Shown here piece by piece: positions 26,277 through 35,121 of a DNA stretch of 64,000 bases; position 1 is the first letter of the stretch, and each line of letters opens with the position of its first letter. The notes beneath the pieces are model-generated. The model did no database searches and was not told the origin of the DNA. It saw nothing but the letters and a program-made list of their open reading frames with translations. The position numbers and the translations under genes are program-made. Source of the DNA: Muricomes sp049840515 (GTDB lineage Bacteria > Bacillota > Clostridia > Lachnospirales > Lachnospiraceae); assembly GCA_049840515.1 (NCBI GenBank), contig JASGKW010000009.1, forward strand, positions 817,704 through 881,703, written 5' to 3'.

Positions 26277-26885
26277 ATGCAGGATTTGATTGTTCAGATT
26301 ATGGATCAGTTTGGTTACCTGGGAGTCTGTTTTCTGATTGCAGTAGAGAATATTTTTCCGCCGATTCCCTCTGAGGTGATTTTAACCTTCGGGGGATTTA
26401 TGACAACTTACACCCGGCTGACGGTTCCGGGAGTAATTATTTTTTCAACTTTGGGTTCTACAATTGGGGCGCTGGTGCTGTACTGGGTGGGAACAGCGCT
26501 TACTCCTGAGAGATTGGACGCACTGACGAAAGGAAAGGTTTTTAGAGTACTTGGATTTGAAAAAGAAGATGTGGAGAAGACAACGGAATGGTTTGATAAA
26601 CATGGGAAGAAAGCAATTTTGTTCGGGCGCTGTATTCCCATCATCCGAAGTCTTGTATCTATTCCGGCAGGGATGGCAGAAATCAGTATCCCTGTATTTT
26701 TAATTTATACAATTATTGGGAGTACGGTATGGAATATATTGCTTGTATCTCTGGGCGCCATTTTGGGAGCTTCATGGGAAGTGGTGCTTGTATACATAGG
26801 CAGATACTCCGCTTTTATTAAGGCGGCACTGGCCATAGGAGTCATATTTTTAATGTTTCGATTTGTAAAGAAAAAGATTAGTTAA
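26277..26885 (+). CDS. DedA family membrane protein
   Basis: 202 residues with about five hydrophobic segments. Family landmarks: ENIFPPIPSEVILTFGGF near residue 23, and FGRCIPIIRSLVSIPAGMAEI near residue 120 with the conserved Arg and Pro-Ala-Gly loop of the DedA/SNARE-associated fold. DedA proteins include UptA, which returns undecaprenyl phosphate to the inner face of the membrane. That role is known for others and inferred here. AGGGAG precedes the ATG. The gene follows the hydrogenase by 75 bases without a clear terminator. Confidence 0.9.
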   Translation: MQDLIVQIMDQFGYLGVCFLIAVENIFPPIPSEVILTFGGFMTTYTRLTVPGVIIFSTLGSTIGALVLYWVGTALTPERLDALTKGKVFRVLGFEKEDVEKTTEWFDKHGKKAILFGRCIPIIRSLVSIPAGMAEISIPVFLIYTIIGSTVWNILLVSLGAILGASWEVVLVYIGRYSAFIKAALAIGVIFLMFRFVKKKIS

Positions 26886-27037
26886 TTCATTTTATTATAT
26901 CTTTAATATTGATTTAATTTTTATATGATATATTGTCCCAGCAAATTTTCTTTTCAACATATGAGATTGGTGTTATAATACAGAAACGTACAATAAAGGA
27001 GAAATGTATCAGAGATACGGGGATACGGGGAAAATTT

Positions 27038-27895
27038 ATGTTTGGTTATGTGACGATTTGTGAGCCTGAGCTTAAAGTGAAGGATTTTAGAAAATATAAG
27101 TCATATTATTGCGGTTTGTGCAGAACCTTGAAGGAGCGCCATGGCCATCTGGGGCAGATGACTCTGACCTATGATATGACATTTGCGGTAATTCTGCTCA
27201 CCTCCCTGTATGAGAGTGAATCGAGAATGTCAGCTCACAGGTGCAAGGCGCACCCGGTGAAAAAACAGAATATACTGCAAAATGAGATTACAGAATACGC
27301 GGCAGATATGAACCTTCTTCTGGCCTATTACCATATGGCGGATGACTGGGAGGATGAAAAAAAGATAAGCGGCCTCGCAGGAAAACAGGCACTGAAAGGA
27401 AAGGCTGAGAAAGTCATCCGCGCCTATCCCCGCCAGAGCCGGGTGATTCAGGAAGAACTAAAGGAGCTTGCCGCCTGTGAAAAAGCTGGTATCTCAGATA
27501 TAGACAGAGTTGCGGGATGTTTTGGGAGATTGATGTCTGAGCTGTTTGTATATAAGGAAGATATGTGGGAGGAGCGCCTCAGACAAATGGCTTTCTTTTT
27601 GGGAAAGTTTATTTATATTATGGATGCTTATGACGATCTGGGAAAGGATTTGAAAGAAGGCAGCTACAATCCTTTGAAAGAGCTGAATGGCAATGGTGAT
27701 TATGAGGAGCGGTGCAGAGAAATGCTCTGTATGATGATGGGGGAATGCAGTGCTCAGTTTGAATCTCTTCCGTGCCTTTTAGATATAGACATTCTCAGAA
27801 ATATATTATATGATGGTGTATGGACCAGGTATCGGAAGATACAGGAACAAATGAAGAAAGACGAGGAAGAAAATCATGACGAAAAATCCATATGA
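27038..27895 (+). CDS. DUF5685 family protein
   Basis: 285 residues, cytoplasmic and largely helical. It begins MFGYVTICEPELKVKDFRKYKSYYCGLCRTLKERHG with a CGLC pair typical of DUF5685, and has a second Cys-containing region later (AHRCKAH). The helical core (YYHMADDWEDEKK ... IYIMDAYDDLGKDLKEGSYNP) has paired acidic motifs reminiscent of metal-binding isoprenoid-synthase-like folds; I note the resemblance only. A start at 26933 in frame is less likely because it lacks a ribosome site and the extra residues do not look conserved. Its end overlaps the DnaJ-domain gene by 20 bases, so the two are coupled. Confidence 0.75.
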   Translation: MFGYVTICEPELKVKDFRKYKSYYCGLCRTLKERHGHLGQMTLTYDMTFAVILLTSLYESESRMSAHRCKAHPVKKQNILQNEITEYAADMNLLLAYYHMADDWEDEKKISGLAGKQALKGKAEKVIRAYPRQSRVIQEELKELAACEKAGISDIDRVAGCFGRLMSELFVYKEDMWEERLRQMAFFLGKFIYIMDAYDDLGKDLKEGSYNPLKELNGNGDYEERCREMLCMMMGECSAQFESLPCLLDIDILRNILYDGVWTRYRKIQEQMKKDEEENHDEKSI

Positions 27896-28538
27896 TGTGT
27901 TGGGAGTGCCTTCAAATGCATCGGATGACGACATAAAAAAAGCATACAGGGATTTGACAAGAAAATATCATCCCGACTCTAATGTAAACAATCCTCTGGC
28001 TGACCTGGCGGAGGAGAAGTTTAAGGAGATTCAGGAAGCTTACGATATTATTATGAAGGAAAGAGAACAGGGCGGTTATTCCAGTTATGGTTCAGCGGGC
28101 AGCGGTTACGGCAATTACGGGTCAGGCAGTTATCAGCAGAACAGCTCCTACAGCGGGGACCAGAGCAGCGAAATGCAGGCGGTCTATAATTATATTAATG
28201 CTAGGCGTTTTCAGGATGCGGTCAGTCTGTTGAACCGCATGTCCGGCAGGCCGGCTCAGTGGTATTACTTAAGCGCAGCGGCGAATGCAGGTTTGGGCAA
28301 CAATGTACTTGCCAGAGAGCACGCAGGTCAGGCTGTGAATATGGATCCGGGCAATCCGCAGTACCGCCAGCTTTTGAATCAGCTTGAGTGGAACAGCAGG
28401 AGATACCAGAATTCCCCATATGGCGGGGGATATGGCATGGGAAATTCTTCCTGTGGTACGGGAAATCTATGCTGCGATTTATGGTGTGCAGATTCATTAT
28501 GTGAATGTATGGGAGGAGACCTTTGTTCATGCATGTAA
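27876..28538 (+). CDS. DnaJ-domain protein with TPR-like region
   Basis: 220 residues. The J domain (residues 4-65) starts NPYDVLGVPSNASDDDIKKAY and keeps the HPD motif (KYHPDSN) needed to stimulate DnaK ATPase. A Gly/Tyr/Ser-rich linker (~70-105) follows, then two helix pairs like a tetratricopeptide repeat (residues ~108-170, VYNYINARRFQDAVSLLNRM), and an unusual Cys-rich tail of about 25 residues with eight cysteines (CGTGNLCCDLWCADSLC). It is not a full DnaJ: the zinc-finger and substrate domains are missing. It is coupled to the DUF5685 gene before it and overlaps the membrane-protein gene after it, suggesting a dedicated co-chaperone. Confidence 0.85.
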   Translation: MTKNPYDVLGVPSNASDDDIKKAYRDLTRKYHPDSNVNNPLADLAEEKFKEIQEAYDIIMKEREQGGYSSYGSAGSGYGNYGSGSYQQNSSYSGDQSSEMQAVYNYINARRFQDAVSLLNRMSGRPAQWYYLSAAANAGLGNNVLAREHAGQAVNMDPGNPQYRQLLNQLEWNSRRYQNSPYGGGYGMGNSSCGTGNLCCDLWCADSLCECMGGDLCSCM

Positions 28539-29062
28539 ATGCAAAAAAAATGGCGCTGGGGGGCTTGCTCCTCGCTCTGACGATTGTATGTATGGCACTG
28601 GGAAGTGTGATTGAGACGAATACACTGTTTTTGCTGGCGGCAGCTTCCTATTTTGTAGGAATTATGATACGTGAGATGGGCATGAGGATGGGACTGGCAT
28701 TTTATCTTGCCGCAGTTCTGCTGGGATTTTTCCTGGCCCCTAACAAGCTGTATGTGGTTTCTTTTGCAGCCATGGGCTTTTATATCCTGGCTGTAGAGCT
28801 GGCATGGAATATGTTTGGCAGAGCCTCAGAGAGAATCAACAGAAAAGTCTTGTTTTGGGCTGTAAAATATTTGATATTTAATCTGCTGTATATTCCGGCA
28901 CTTGTTTTTTTCCAGCAGCTCTTATTTGGAAGAAGCTTATCACTTCCCTGGATGCTGGGAATGATTGCCGCGGGCCAGGCAGGTCTTTGGATTTATGACA
29001 GGGCCTATGAGTATGTGCAGCAGCATATTTGGGGGAAGTTCAGAGGCAGACTTTTATCCTGA
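28529..29062 (+). CDS. Polytopic membrane protein, function unknown
   Basis: 177 residues with five or six hydrophobic segments. The ATG at 28529 is preceded by GGAGG at 28510-28514 and overlaps the end of the DnaJ-domain gene by 10 bases; an in-frame ATG at 28505 is less likely. The hydrophobic pattern (ALGGLLLALTIVCMALGSV, FYLAAVLLGFFLAP) loosely resembles small ECF S-components or MreD-like proteins, but I see no decisive motif. It is the last gene of the DUF5685-DnaJ unit, closed by a terminator. Confidence 0.7.
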   Translation: MHVNAKKMALGGLLLALTIVCMALGSVIETNTLFLLAAASYFVGIMIREMGMRMGLAFYLAAVLLGFFLAPNKLYVVSFAAMGFYILAVELAWNMFGRASERINRKVLFWAVKYLIFNLLYIPALVFFQQLLFGRSLSLPWMLGMIAAGQAGLWIYDRAYEYVQQHIWGKFRGRLLS

Positions 29063-29089
29063 ACAGGCATTGTGGTCTTTTAGTGGCAG

Positions 29090-29116
29090 AGAATCTCGCT
29101 TGCGGGATTCTTTTTT
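29090..29116 (+). terminator. Terminator after the DUF5685-DnaJ-membrane unit
   Basis: 8-bp stem GAATCTCG / CGGGATTC with one G-U pair, then six T. Confidence 0.8.
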
Positions 29117-29270
29117 GGTTGAAGAAGCTTTGAGCATGTATGGCAGGAGTTCTTTCTGAAATATATAGATAAAAACTATAAATAAGGCTTACTTATTTAA
29201 AAATACTATTGGTGCAACCACTGCCCTGAATGTTATACTGTTCAGGAGATTGACAGGAAAGGAAGAATTT

Positions 29271-29849
29271 ATGAAGACTCTTTTAGTTGTATCACATTGC
29301 ATTTTGAATACAGCGTCTAAGGTTGCACAGGATGAACAACTGCTTGCCGATGAGTACAAATCAAGGGGTGAGCTGCTGCGTCTTGCTGTGGAGCAGGATA
29401 TTCAGCTGTTTCAGATGCCCTGCCCTGAATTTATTTTATATGGTTCCCGCAGATGGGGACATGTAAAAGGGCAGTTTGCACATCCTCATTTTCGGGAAGA
29501 GAGCAGGAAACTTCTGGAGCCGGTGCTGCTTCAATTAGAAGAATATCTGACATATCCGGAAGAATTCAGAGTATTTGGAATTGTTTCTGTGGAAGGAAGT
29601 CCAAGCTGCGGCTTTAAGCTCACATGCACAGGAAACTGGGGCGGAGAGATTGGCACGGATGCGGAGCGAATTGCAGAGATTCAGAACAATCTTCAGATGA
29701 AAGAAGAGCCGGGCATGTTTATGCAGATACTGCAGAGAGAACTTGAGACAAGAGATATGGACATTCCTGTCATGAGCATGGAGGAAGCAGTCAGAAGGCT
29801 TTCCTCAAACGAGTTATCGTGTGAAGAGAGAGAGGAGAAACATCAATGA
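29271..29849 (+). CDS. TudS-related putative desulfidase (CD3072 family)
   Basis: 192 residues. Three conserved cysteine positions suit a [4Fe-4S] cluster of the TudS/DUF523 type: SHCILNT at the N-terminus, MPCPE near residue 46 and GSPSCGFK near residue 107. TudS enzymes remove sulfur from thiouracil and related thiolated bases. This subgroup is larger and sits next to an ECF transporter in Clostridioides difficile as well. The ATG at 29271 follows AGGAAAGGAAG. Its stop overlaps the S-component start by four bases, tying desulfuration to uptake. The transported and desulfurated compound is inferred to be the same, and its identity is unknown. Confidence 0.82.
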   Translation: MKTLLVVSHCILNTASKVAQDEQLLADEYKSRGELLRLAVEQDIQLFQMPCPEFILYGSRRWGHVKGQFAHPHFREESRKLLEPVLLQLEEYLTYPEEFRVFGIVSVEGSPSCGFKLTCTGNWGGEIGTDAERIAEIQNNLQMKEEPGMFMQILQRELETRDMDIPVMSMEEAVRRLSSNELSCEEREEKHQ

Positions 29850-30415
29850 AAAACAGAAGAGTATATGTAACTGCATTTTGCGGCGTAGCGGTCGCAATGA
29901 ACATCGTACTGGGAATCCTTACATCCGCTTTGGGAATTCCGCTTTACCTGGATACTTTGGGAACCGTGTTATCCGCAGCAATTTTAGGACCTGTTCCAGG
30001 TGTCATTGTGGGTGCTTTAAGTAATATTATTACAGGGTTGATTTATAGTGTATCAGACATTCCATTCTGTCTGGTAAATATGGCAGTTGGTCTGATTGTA
30101 GGTCTTGTGGCTAAGAAATTTGGTTTTGGACTGATACCTGCTGTTATAACAGGTCTTGCGCTGAGCTTTATCTGCCCGGCAATCGGAACCCCTATCGGCA
30201 TTTTTGTATATGGAGGACTGAACGGCTCATTCTCTGATGTACTTGTAATGTCTCTGGTGAAAGGCGGAAAAACTATTTTCCAGGCATCTTTCCTGAGAAA
30301 TGTGGCCTCCAACCTCATTGATAAGGTTGGAACATGTATTATCGGATGCCTTTTAATTAAGACAATGCCCCTGCGCTTTTTGGAGAACTTTAAGAAAGAA
30401 GCAAAAGAGATTTAA
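29846..30415 (+). CDS. ECF transporter S component (CD3073 family)
   Basis: 189 residues with six hydrophobic segments, typical of substrate-binding S components. It has the small helix-rich pattern AFCGVAVAMNIVLGILTSALG, with conserved Gly/Pro around LYLDTLGTVLSAAILGPVPG. It overlaps the desulfidase gene (ATGA junction) and is followed two bases later by the fused ATPase gene, so it probably has a dedicated ECF module. The specificity is unknown; the neighbouring desulfidase points to a sulfur-bearing compound. Confidence 0.85.
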   Translation: MKNRRVYVTAFCGVAVAMNIVLGILTSALGIPLYLDTLGTVLSAAILGPVPGVIVGALSNIITGLIYSVSDIPFCLVNMAVGLIVGLVAKKFGFGLIPAVITGLALSFICPAIGTPIGIFVYGGLNGSFSDVLVMSLVKGGKTIFQASFLRNVASNLIDKVGTCIIGCLLIKTMPLRFLENFKKEAKEI

Positions 30416-30417
30416 TT

Positions 30418-32235
30418 ATGATTAATATCAAAAACTTGATACATAAGTATACTGTATGGGAAAATGATAATAAGAAAAGTAGAAAAACTGCCCTGGATGG
30501 AATATCACTTGATATTCCATCCGGTCAGTTTATTGCTATATTAGGGCCAAATGGTTCAGGAAAATCCACTCTGGCAAAGCATTTAAATGTTCTTTTGCTG
30601 CCGGATGAGGGTGCGGTATGGATAGACGGCAAGAATACGATGGACCGGGAAATGCTATGGGAAATCCGCAGCGCTGTGGGAATGGTTTTTCAAAACCCGG
30701 AGAACCAGATGATTGGCACGAGTGTGGAGGAGGACGTAGCTTTCGGGCCGGAAAATAAAAACTTGCCCTCCGAAATGATTAGAAAAACAGTGGCCGACAG
30801 CCTTGGTGCTGTTGGCTTATTGCATAGAAGGAAATCTTCTCCTTCCCGTCTGTCCGGCGGAGAAAAACAGAGGGCTGCAATCGCCGGAGTTCTCGCGGGG
30901 AATCCGGGGTTCATTGTTTTGGATGAACCCACAGCCATGCTGGACCCAAATTCCCGAAAAGAAGTTTTGAGTGTGATTCACAGGCTGAATAAGGAAAGTG
31001 GGATTACCATTGTTTTAATTACACATCACACGGATGAAGTGGTGCAGGCAGACACTGTGATTCTCATGGATAAAGGCCATATTATCCGGCAGGGAACGCC
31101 GAAAACCATTTTTGCTGATTTAGAATTGCTTCGCCAGGTAAAGATGGATGTGCCTCAGGTGACGGAACTGGCTTACAGATTAAAAAAGCAGGGTGTACCT
31201 TTGGAACTTCCTATTTTAACGGAAGACCAATTGGCAGAAGAAATAAAAAGAGTATACTCTAAAAGTCTGGAAGCGGAGAGCTTTGGAAAAGAACTTTTGA
31301 AAACTGAAGAGAAAGAACCATCAGAGAAAGAACCATCAGAGAACGAACCCTCAGAGAACGGGATTCCACAGGAGGAAGAGCGCAGGATATTGTTAAAAGG
31401 TGAAAACCTGCAGTTTACCTATGGAAGAGGAACAGCGGGAGAAATAAAGGTGTTAGATGGTATTTCTTTTGAGATACAGGAAAGTGATTTTATCGGGCTT
31501 ATCGGCACCTCAGGTTCTGGAAAAACAACATTGATGAAACATTTAAATGGGCTTTTAAAAGCAGATTCAGGGAAAATATATTTTGAAGGTAAGAGTATTT
31601 ACGATAAGAAATATTCTCTGACGGGTCTGAGAAAAGAGGTCGGGCTTGTCTTCCAGTACCCGGAACACCAGTTGTTCGGGAAAAATGTTCTCACGGATGT
31701 TATGTTTGGACCGCTGAATTTAGGGATGACCAGGGAAGAAGCGGAAGCTTCAGCAAAAGAAAGTTTGAATCTGGTGGGGATAGATGAGTCTTATTATTTT
31801 GTCAGCCCCTTTGAGTTGTCAGGCGGACAAAAACGGTGTGTGGCGATTGCCGGTGTACTTGCAATGAATCCACAGATTTTGGTTATGGATGAGCCGGCCG
31901 CGGGCCTGGACCCTGAGACAAAGCATAAAATATTTGAGCTCTTAGAGAAGATAAAAAAAGAAAGAAATCTTGCTATTGTGCTGGTATCCCACCATATGGA
32001 AGATGTTGCTGATTACGCGGATAAGGTGTGGGTTTTACACAATGGAACATTTCTGCTCACAGGTTCTCCCCGGGAAATATTTACTCAAACAGGGCTTTTG
32101 CGGGAAATTGGAATCGGAGTGCCGCAGATTACCAGCGTGACGGAAAAACTGATGCAGCAGGGATTTCCAATCAAGTCTCCGGCGGTAACTGTTGACGAGG
32201 CTGAGAAGATATTCACAGAGGTTTATCTGAAATAG
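30418..32235 (+). CDS. Fused double-ATPase subunit of an ECF transporter (EcfA-EcfA')
   Basis: 605 residues containing two complete ABC nucleotide-binding domains. NBD1 (residues ~1-280): Walker A GPNGSGKST, signature RLSGGEKQR, Walker B FIVLDEP. NBD2 (~325-600): Walker A GTSGSGKTT, signature LSGGQKR, Walker B LVMDEP. Each is followed by the extended C-terminal segment typical of ECF ATPases. The linker (~300-320) is a short tandem repeat of EPSEK/EPSEN units. Most ECF systems encode the two ATPases separately; the fusion fixes a heterodimer. It sits between the S component and the T component of the same operon. Confidence 0.92.
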   Translation: MINIKNLIHKYTVWENDNKKSRKTALDGISLDIPSGQFIAILGPNGSGKSTLAKHLNVLLLPDEGAVWIDGKNTMDREMLWEIRSAVGMVFQNPENQMIGTSVEEDVAFGPENKNLPSEMIRKTVADSLGAVGLLHRRKSSPSRLSGGEKQRAAIAGVLAGNPGFIVLDEPTAMLDPNSRKEVLSVIHRLNKESGITIVLITHHTDEVVQADTVILMDKGHIIRQGTPKTIFADLELLRQVKMDVPQVTELAYRLKKQGVPLELPILTEDQLAEEIKRVYSKSLEAESFGKELLKTEEKEPSEKEPSENEPSENGIPQEEERRILLKGENLQFTYGRGTAGEIKVLDGISFEIQESDFIGLIGTSGSGKTTLMKHLNGLLKADSGKIYFEGKSIYDKKYSLTGLRKEVGLVFQYPEHQLFGKNVLTDVMFGPLNLGMTREEAEASAKESLNLVGIDESYYFVSPFELSGGQKRCVAIAGVLAMNPQILVMDEPAAGLDPETKHKIFELLEKIKKERNLAIVLVSHHMEDVADYADKVWVLHNGTFLLTGSPREIFTQTGLLREIGIGVPQITSVTEKLMQQGFPIKSPAVTVDEAEKIFTEVYLK

Positions 32236-32250
32236 AGGGAGGAGAACAGC

Positions 32251-33048
32251 ATGATTCGTGATATTACAATTGGACAATACTATGCAGGCGGCTCTTTGAT
32301 TCATGATCTGGATCCGCGCACAAAGCTGATGGGAGTTCTTGTGTATATTGTTGTATTATTTCTGGTGAGAAATCCATGGTGGTACCTCCTCTGTTTTGGT
32401 GTGCTTTTGATACTGTATCATATAGCTCGGGTGCCTGTGGGATATTTTTTGAGGGGACTAAAAGGCATTGTCCTGCTCTTGATTTTTACATTTATTTTTC
32501 GTTTGATTGCTACTCCCGGAACCTTGATATATCAGTGGGGAATTTTTTCTGTGACAGAGGAGGGAATTGTGAAAGCAATCGGAATGACCTCAAGAATTGC
32601 ACTGATGATTACCGGAGCTACTCTTCTGTCCTACACATCCACGCCGCGGGCGCTGGCTGACGGGCTGGAAAAGGCATTTTCATTTTTGGAGAAAATACAC
32701 ATCCCTGTTCATGATATGGCAGTGATTGTCATGATTGCTTTTCGTTTCATCCCAATCATGATTGAAGAATTAAATGTACTGATGGATGCTCAGGCGGCAA
32801 GGGGGGCTGAATTTGAGAAGGGCTCTTTTATTCAGAAGTGTAAAAATGTCTTTACCCTGCTGCCCCCATTATTTCTTTCAACAGTCCGAAGGGCGGCAGA
32901 TTTAGCCATGGCGATGGAGGCGAGAGGATATACAGGGGACCGCCAGACATCCAGAATGTACCCACTTATATATGGAGAAAACGACAGAAAAGCTTACATA
33001 GCTATTTTTTTGTTTCTTTTAATCTTTGTTGTTCTTTTATTTGTGTAA
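32251..33048 (+). CDS. ECF transporter transmembrane T component (EcfT)
   Basis: 265 residues with five or six hydrophobic segments. It carries the two coupling-helix motifs of EcfT in adapted form: AQAARGAEFEKG near residue 185 and AMEARGYTGDRQTSR near residue 220, whose Ala-Arg-Gly triplets contact the ATPases. GGAGGAG precedes the ATG. It completes the set S + A/A' + T, so the module should be self-sufficient at the cytoplasmic membrane. Confidence 0.92.
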   Translation: MIRDITIGQYYAGGSLIHDLDPRTKLMGVLVYIVVLFLVRNPWWYLLCFGVLLILYHIARVPVGYFLRGLKGIVLLLIFTFIFRLIATPGTLIYQWGIFSVTEEGIVKAIGMTSRIALMITGATLLSYTSTPRALADGLEKAFSFLEKIHIPVHDMAVIVMIAFRFIPIMIEELNVLMDAQAARGAEFEKGSFIQKCKNVFTLLPPLFLSTVRRAADLAMAMEARGYTGDRQTSRMYPLIYGENDRKAYIAIFLFLLIFVVLLFV

Positions 33049-33142
33049 ATATTACCCTTTCTTTCTTCTGAATAATCGTGTAGAATAAGAAACGTATGAC
33101 TGAAGACACGGTGATTCGCGCTGTGGGAGAGGAACAGGAAAG

Positions 33143-34096
33143 ATGGGTAAAAGTAAGGGTATTGGGCATTTGGCAGCATTATTGACAATTATGGTATGGG
33201 GGACCACCTATATTTCTACAAAGGTGCTTCTCGGAGATTTCAAGCCAATTGAGATATTGCTGTTCAGGTCTGTGATAGGATATATATTGTTATTTCTTAT
33301 AAAACCAGGCAAATTGCACTTGGAAAATAAAAAGCAGGAGTGGATATTCGCTGCGGCAGGATTGTGCGGCAATTGTCTGTATTTTCTTTTGGAAAATATT
33401 GCGCTTACATACACACTGGTATCTAATGTAGGGGTCATTATATCGGCGGCACCATTTTTTACCGCTCTTTTGTCCCGCATATTTTTAAAAGAGGAGGGCA
33501 GGCTGCATCTGTCCTTTTTTGTCGGGTTTGCGTTTGCGATGGTAGGGATTGGAATGATGAGTTTTAGTGGAACCAGCAGTCTAAAGCTGAGTCCCAAGGG
33601 AGATTTGCTGGCTCTTGGGGGAGCGTTCGTGTGGGCTTGTTATTGTGTGCTGACGAAAAAAATCAGCGGATGTGGGTATTCCACCATACAGGTGACCCGG
33701 CGTATGTTCGGATATGGCATTTTGTTTATGATTCCGGCGGCTGTGATATTTGACTTCCGCCCCAGAATATCAGACCTGATGCTTCCCGTGAATTTCCTGA
33801 ATATTTTATTCTTGGGTGTGATGGCATCGGCGGTTGGCTTTGTGGCCTGGAATTTTGCAGTTCAGGTTCTGGGTGCGGTGCGCACCAGTGTGTATATTTA
33901 TGTTTCCCCGGTGGTTACGATTGTGACTTCTATTTTAGTCCTGAATGAAAAAATAACAGTAGTGGCGGCAGTGGGAGCGGGGCTGGCTCTGGCGGGTCTG
34001 ATACTTTCAGAGGGCAGGCTGGATGTAAAGTCATATTTCACACCAAAGGGCAGGGAAGCTATGCTGAAAAAACTAAAATGGCAGAAAGAAGAGTAA
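33143..34096 (+). CDS. EamA/DMT-family transporter
   Basis: 317 residues with ten hydrophobic segments in two five-helix EamA repeats. The first starts GHLAALLTIMVWGTTYISTK and the second GDLLALGGAFVWACYCVLTKK. Drug/metabolite transporters of this type export amino acids or other metabolites; the substrate is unknown. The gene follows the ECF operon by 94 bases and the Dus gene starts five bases after its stop, so the latter two are probably co-transcribed. Confidence 0.88.
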   Translation: MGKSKGIGHLAALLTIMVWGTTYISTKVLLGDFKPIEILLFRSVIGYILLFLIKPGKLHLENKKQEWIFAAAGLCGNCLYFLLENIALTYTLVSNVGVIISAAPFFTALLSRIFLKEEGRLHLSFFVGFAFAMVGIGMMSFSGTSSLKLSPKGDLLALGGAFVWACYCVLTKKISGCGYSTIQVTRRMFGYGILFMIPAAVIFDFRPRISDLMLPVNFLNILFLGVMASAVGFVAWNFAVQVLGAVRTSVYIYVSPVVTIVTSILVLNEKITVVAAVGAGLALAGLILSEGRLDVKSYFTPKGREAMLKKLKWQKEE

Positions 34097-34100
34097 CAGG

Positions 34101-35042
34101 ATGAAATTTTATTTAGCCCCCTTAGAGGGAATCACAGGATATGTATATCGAAATGCCTACTATAAATATTTTGGGGAATTGGACAAGTATTTTATTCCAT
34201 TTATCAGCCCCAATCAGTTTGGGCACCTCAGCTCAAGGGAGAAGAATAACATTTCCCCGGAGCACAACGAGGGGGTGCATGCAGTTCCCCAGATTTTAAC
34301 CAATTCCTCGGAAGACTTTGTGAAGACGGCGTGGAAGATTCAAAAATATGGATACAAGGAAGTTAATCTGAATCTGGGCTGCCCTTCTAAAACAGTAGTG
34401 TCAAAGGGAAGAGGTTCTGGTTTTCTTGCATTTCCGGATGAGCTGGACCGTTTTCTGGAAGAAATATTTGACCAGACAAAGATGAAGATATCCATCAAAA
34501 CCCGGATTGGAAAAGAAAGCCCTGAGGAATTCGAGCGGCTGCTGGAAATCTATAACAAATATCCCCTTGAGGAACTCATCATCCACCCCAGATTACAGAC
34601 AGATTACTATAAAAATACGCCTAACTGGCATGTATTTAGAGAAGCGCTGGAAAAATGTAAATGCAGCGTATGTTATAACGGAGATATTTTTGCAGTGAAA
34701 GATTATGAAACATTTACTGCTGCTTTTCCGGAGGTGGACTGTGTAATGCTGGGAAGGGGAATCTTGTCTAACCCGGGTCTGGTTCCGGCAATCCGAAAAG
34801 GCATATCTCTGGATAAGCCTGCGCTTGAGGCATTTCACAATCAGATATATCAGGAATATCAGGGAGTTTTGTACGGTGAAAAAAATGTGCTGTTCAAGAT
34901 GAAAGAGCTGTGGTTTTATTTGGCCGGTGTGTTTACGAATTATGAGAAATATGGGAAGAAGATTAGGAAGGCACAGAGATTGCGGGACTATGAGGAGATA
35001 GTAAAAGCACTGTTCCATGAGCAGGAAATTTGTGTGGAATAA
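34101..35042 (+). CDS. tRNA-dihydrouridine synthase (Dus family)
   Basis: 313 residues, FMN-dependent TIM barrel. Motifs: LAPLEGITGYVYRNAYYKYF at the N-terminus (APMxGxT-like), NLNLGCPSKTVVSKGRGSGFL with the catalytic Cys that protonates the uridine, KTRIGKE, and CYNGDI plus MLGRGILSNPGL for FMN phosphate binding. It reduces specific uridines of tRNA to dihydrouridine with NAD(P)H. The divergent N-terminal motif is typical of the Lachnospiraceae subgroup. It is coupled to the EamA gene and followed by a terminator. Confidence 0.92.
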   Translation: MKFYLAPLEGITGYVYRNAYYKYFGELDKYFIPFISPNQFGHLSSREKNNISPEHNEGVHAVPQILTNSSEDFVKTAWKIQKYGYKEVNLNLGCPSKTVVSKGRGSGFLAFPDELDRFLEEIFDQTKMKISIKTRIGKESPEEFERLLEIYNKYPLEELIIHPRLQTDYYKNTPNWHVFREALEKCKCSVCYNGDIFAVKDYETFTAAFPEVDCVMLGRGILSNPGLVPAIRKGISLDKPALEAFHNQIYQEYQGVLYGEKNVLFKMKELWFYLAGVFTNYEKYGKKIRKAQRLRDYEEIVKALFHEQEICVE

Positions 35043-35062
35043 AAATGTAAAGACATATATGA

Positions 35063-35099
35063 AGAAGAGACCAGGGAGAGGGATTCCCGGGTCTCTTCT
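35063..35099. terminator. Terminator between dus and ytaF
   Basis: 10-bp perfect stem AGAAGAGACC / GGTCTCTTCT enclosing a further short GGGA/TCCC pairing, with a short T tail on the plus strand. It lies between convergent genes. Confidence 0.75.
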
Positions 35100-35121
35100 T
35101 TACTGTATCACGGCAAAGTGA

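Noticed and set aside
26933..27037. Upstream start of the DUF5685 protein
   Set aside because: No ribosome site, and the family begins at MFGYVTICEPEL (27038).
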